NCBI GenBank assembly: GCA_026197095.1
Contig: JAPHTF010000047.1
Location: forward strand, 1-56,398
Source: Gammaproteobacteria bacterium
GTDB taxonomy: Bacteria; Pseudomonadota; Gammaproteobacteria; UBA6429; Thiohalophilaceae
Reading direction: 5' to 3'
DNA: 56,398 nucleotides
The translations under genes and the position numbers were made by a program. The notes beneath the pieces are model-generated. The model worked only from the letters and a program-made list of their open reading frames with translations, had not been told where the DNA came from and searched no databases. Of the stretch, positions 55,662-56,398 are shown piece by piece. Positions within the stretch are counted from its first letter, which is position 1, and every line of letters begins with the position of its first letter.

Positions 55662-56252
55662 CTATTTCTTTTCTTCTGTGTCCATTTTGACCATACGAAT
55701 ACGATCATCACGTTTAACGGCAATTTGTAAATCAGGGTTTTGATGTTTTGTATTTGGTCTGCGTCGTAAAGTTAATGCAATCGCAGCAATAATAGCCACT
55801 AATAAGATAACTGCCGCAATTTCAAAGGGGTAAACATATACTGTATATAAAACCAAACCTAACTCACGCGTGTTATTATAATTGGCAGCTGCCCGTCCTG
55901 GCGCATCAATGTGAATCTGGTTCACTACCATAAACATCATAACCGCCATGGTAACTAAAACAGCTATGCCTATTGGTAAATACTGCATAAACGCAGCACG
56001 CATTCGTGCAACATTAATATCCAGCATCATCACCACAAACAGGAACAACACCATTACCGCACCCACATAAACCAGCACTAAAGCAATGGCCAGGAATTCA
56101 GCTTCGAGCAACATCCAGATTGCAGCACATGAAAAAAATGTTAAAACTAAAAATAACGCTGCCTGAACTGGATTTTTTACAGTGATCACCATCAAGGCAC
56201 TAAAGACCATAATGCCTGCGAACACATAAAAAACGATATTTTCAAATCCCAT
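55662..56252 (-). CDS. nuoJ: NADH-quinone oxidoreductase subunit J
   Basis: 196 residues with five membrane helices and a charged cytoplasmic tail. The conserved helix [20 protein letters not shown] (the helix with the pi-bulge in structures) and [20 protein letters not shown] are intact. It is 36 bp downstream of nuoI and 8 bp upstream of nuoK, within the operon. Confidence 0.96.
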   Translation of the reverse strand: MGFENIVFYVFAGIMVFSALMVITVKNPVQAALFLVLTFFSCAAIWMLLEAEFLAIALVLVYVGAVMVLFLFVVMMLDINVARMRAAFMQYLPIGIAVLVTMAVMMFMVVNQIHIDAPGRAAANYNNTRELGLVLYTVYVYPFEIAAVILLVAIIAAIALTLRRRPNTKHQNPDLQIAVKRDDRIRMVKMDTEEKK

Positions 56253-56288
56253 TATTCTAAATCCTGTTCTAAATTATGATCGACGTGC

Positions 56289-56398
56289 TTAACGATATTT
56301 TGCATCAAGGCTACGCGCAGCCGCAATTTCTTTTTCATACTTGTCACCTACCGCGAGTAAACGTTCTTTAGTCATATAAAGATCGCCTTTTTTCTCAC
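56289..56398 (-). CDS. nuoI: NADH-quinone oxidoreductase subunit I (C-terminal fragment)
   Basis: Only the last 35 residues are in the window, running off the right edge: [20 protein letters not shown] then [15 protein letters not shown]. This matches the usual NuoI tail ([15 protein letters not shown]...IAAAR). The [4Fe-4S]-binding part lies outside the window. Its position immediately before nuoJ supports the call. Confidence 0.92.
   Translation of the reverse strand, partial: EKKGDLYMTKERLLAVGDKYEKEIAAARSLDAKYR

Overview
The window is about 56 kb of AT-rich chromosome, most likely from a sulfur-oxidising, surface-associated gammaproteobacterium. The basis is a monomeric NADP-isocitrate dehydrogenase, CnoX, DUF6316 and DUF2818 proteins, SoxYZ with an exported DsrE-type protein, a PilZ protein and a proteobacterial nuo operon. 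No plasmid, phage, IS or CRISPR signature was seen. The genus cannot be named from this sequence.

Layout. 1-4.7 kb: housekeeping genes (icd cut by the left edge, cnoX, two small conserved unknowns, an ankyrin-repeat protein) and a palindromic MITE-like repeat. 5.0-13.2 kb: a signalling block holding a cAMP-receptor-type regulator, a 41-codon exported micropeptide, a FecR-TPR-beta-barrel fusion, a CHASE2 class III nucleotide cyclase and a PilZ protein. Two DUF6316 paralogues bracket this block. 13.4-15.6 kb: a GST, a YdjM/DUF457 membrane protein and ArfB.

15.6-43.9 kb: the centrepiece, about 28 kb on one strand. In transcription order it encodes a small exported coiled-coil protein, two large TPR proteins (one a lipoprotein), a TPR lipoprotein, a 94-residue exported protein, a TolQ/ExbB-type motor protein, two ExbD/TolR-type proteins, an AgmX/TonB-like transducer with a cytoplasmic coiled coil, a 4397-residue DUF11-repeat surface protein, and a 1704-residue protein with three OmpA-like domains followed by a predicted outer-membrane barrel. 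The inner-membrane part matches the Agl/Glt class of energised trans-envelope machines known from Myxococcus gliding. Coupling such a motor to a giant surface protein and an OmpA-armed barrel is the most interesting system here.

44.3-49.8 kb: soxZ and soxY, an initiator tRNA with its own promoter and terminator, an exported DsrE-like protein, and a sigma-54 two-component system. 49.9-56.4 kb: the end of the complex I operon, nuoI (partial), J, K, L, M, N, then a DUF2818 gene.

How the parts fit (inference): the 5-13 kb block joins cAMP-type and c-di-GMP-type signals, which commonly govern surface behaviour, and the 15-44 kb block looks like an energised surface apparatus. Sox proteins and complex I fit respiratory energy conservation.
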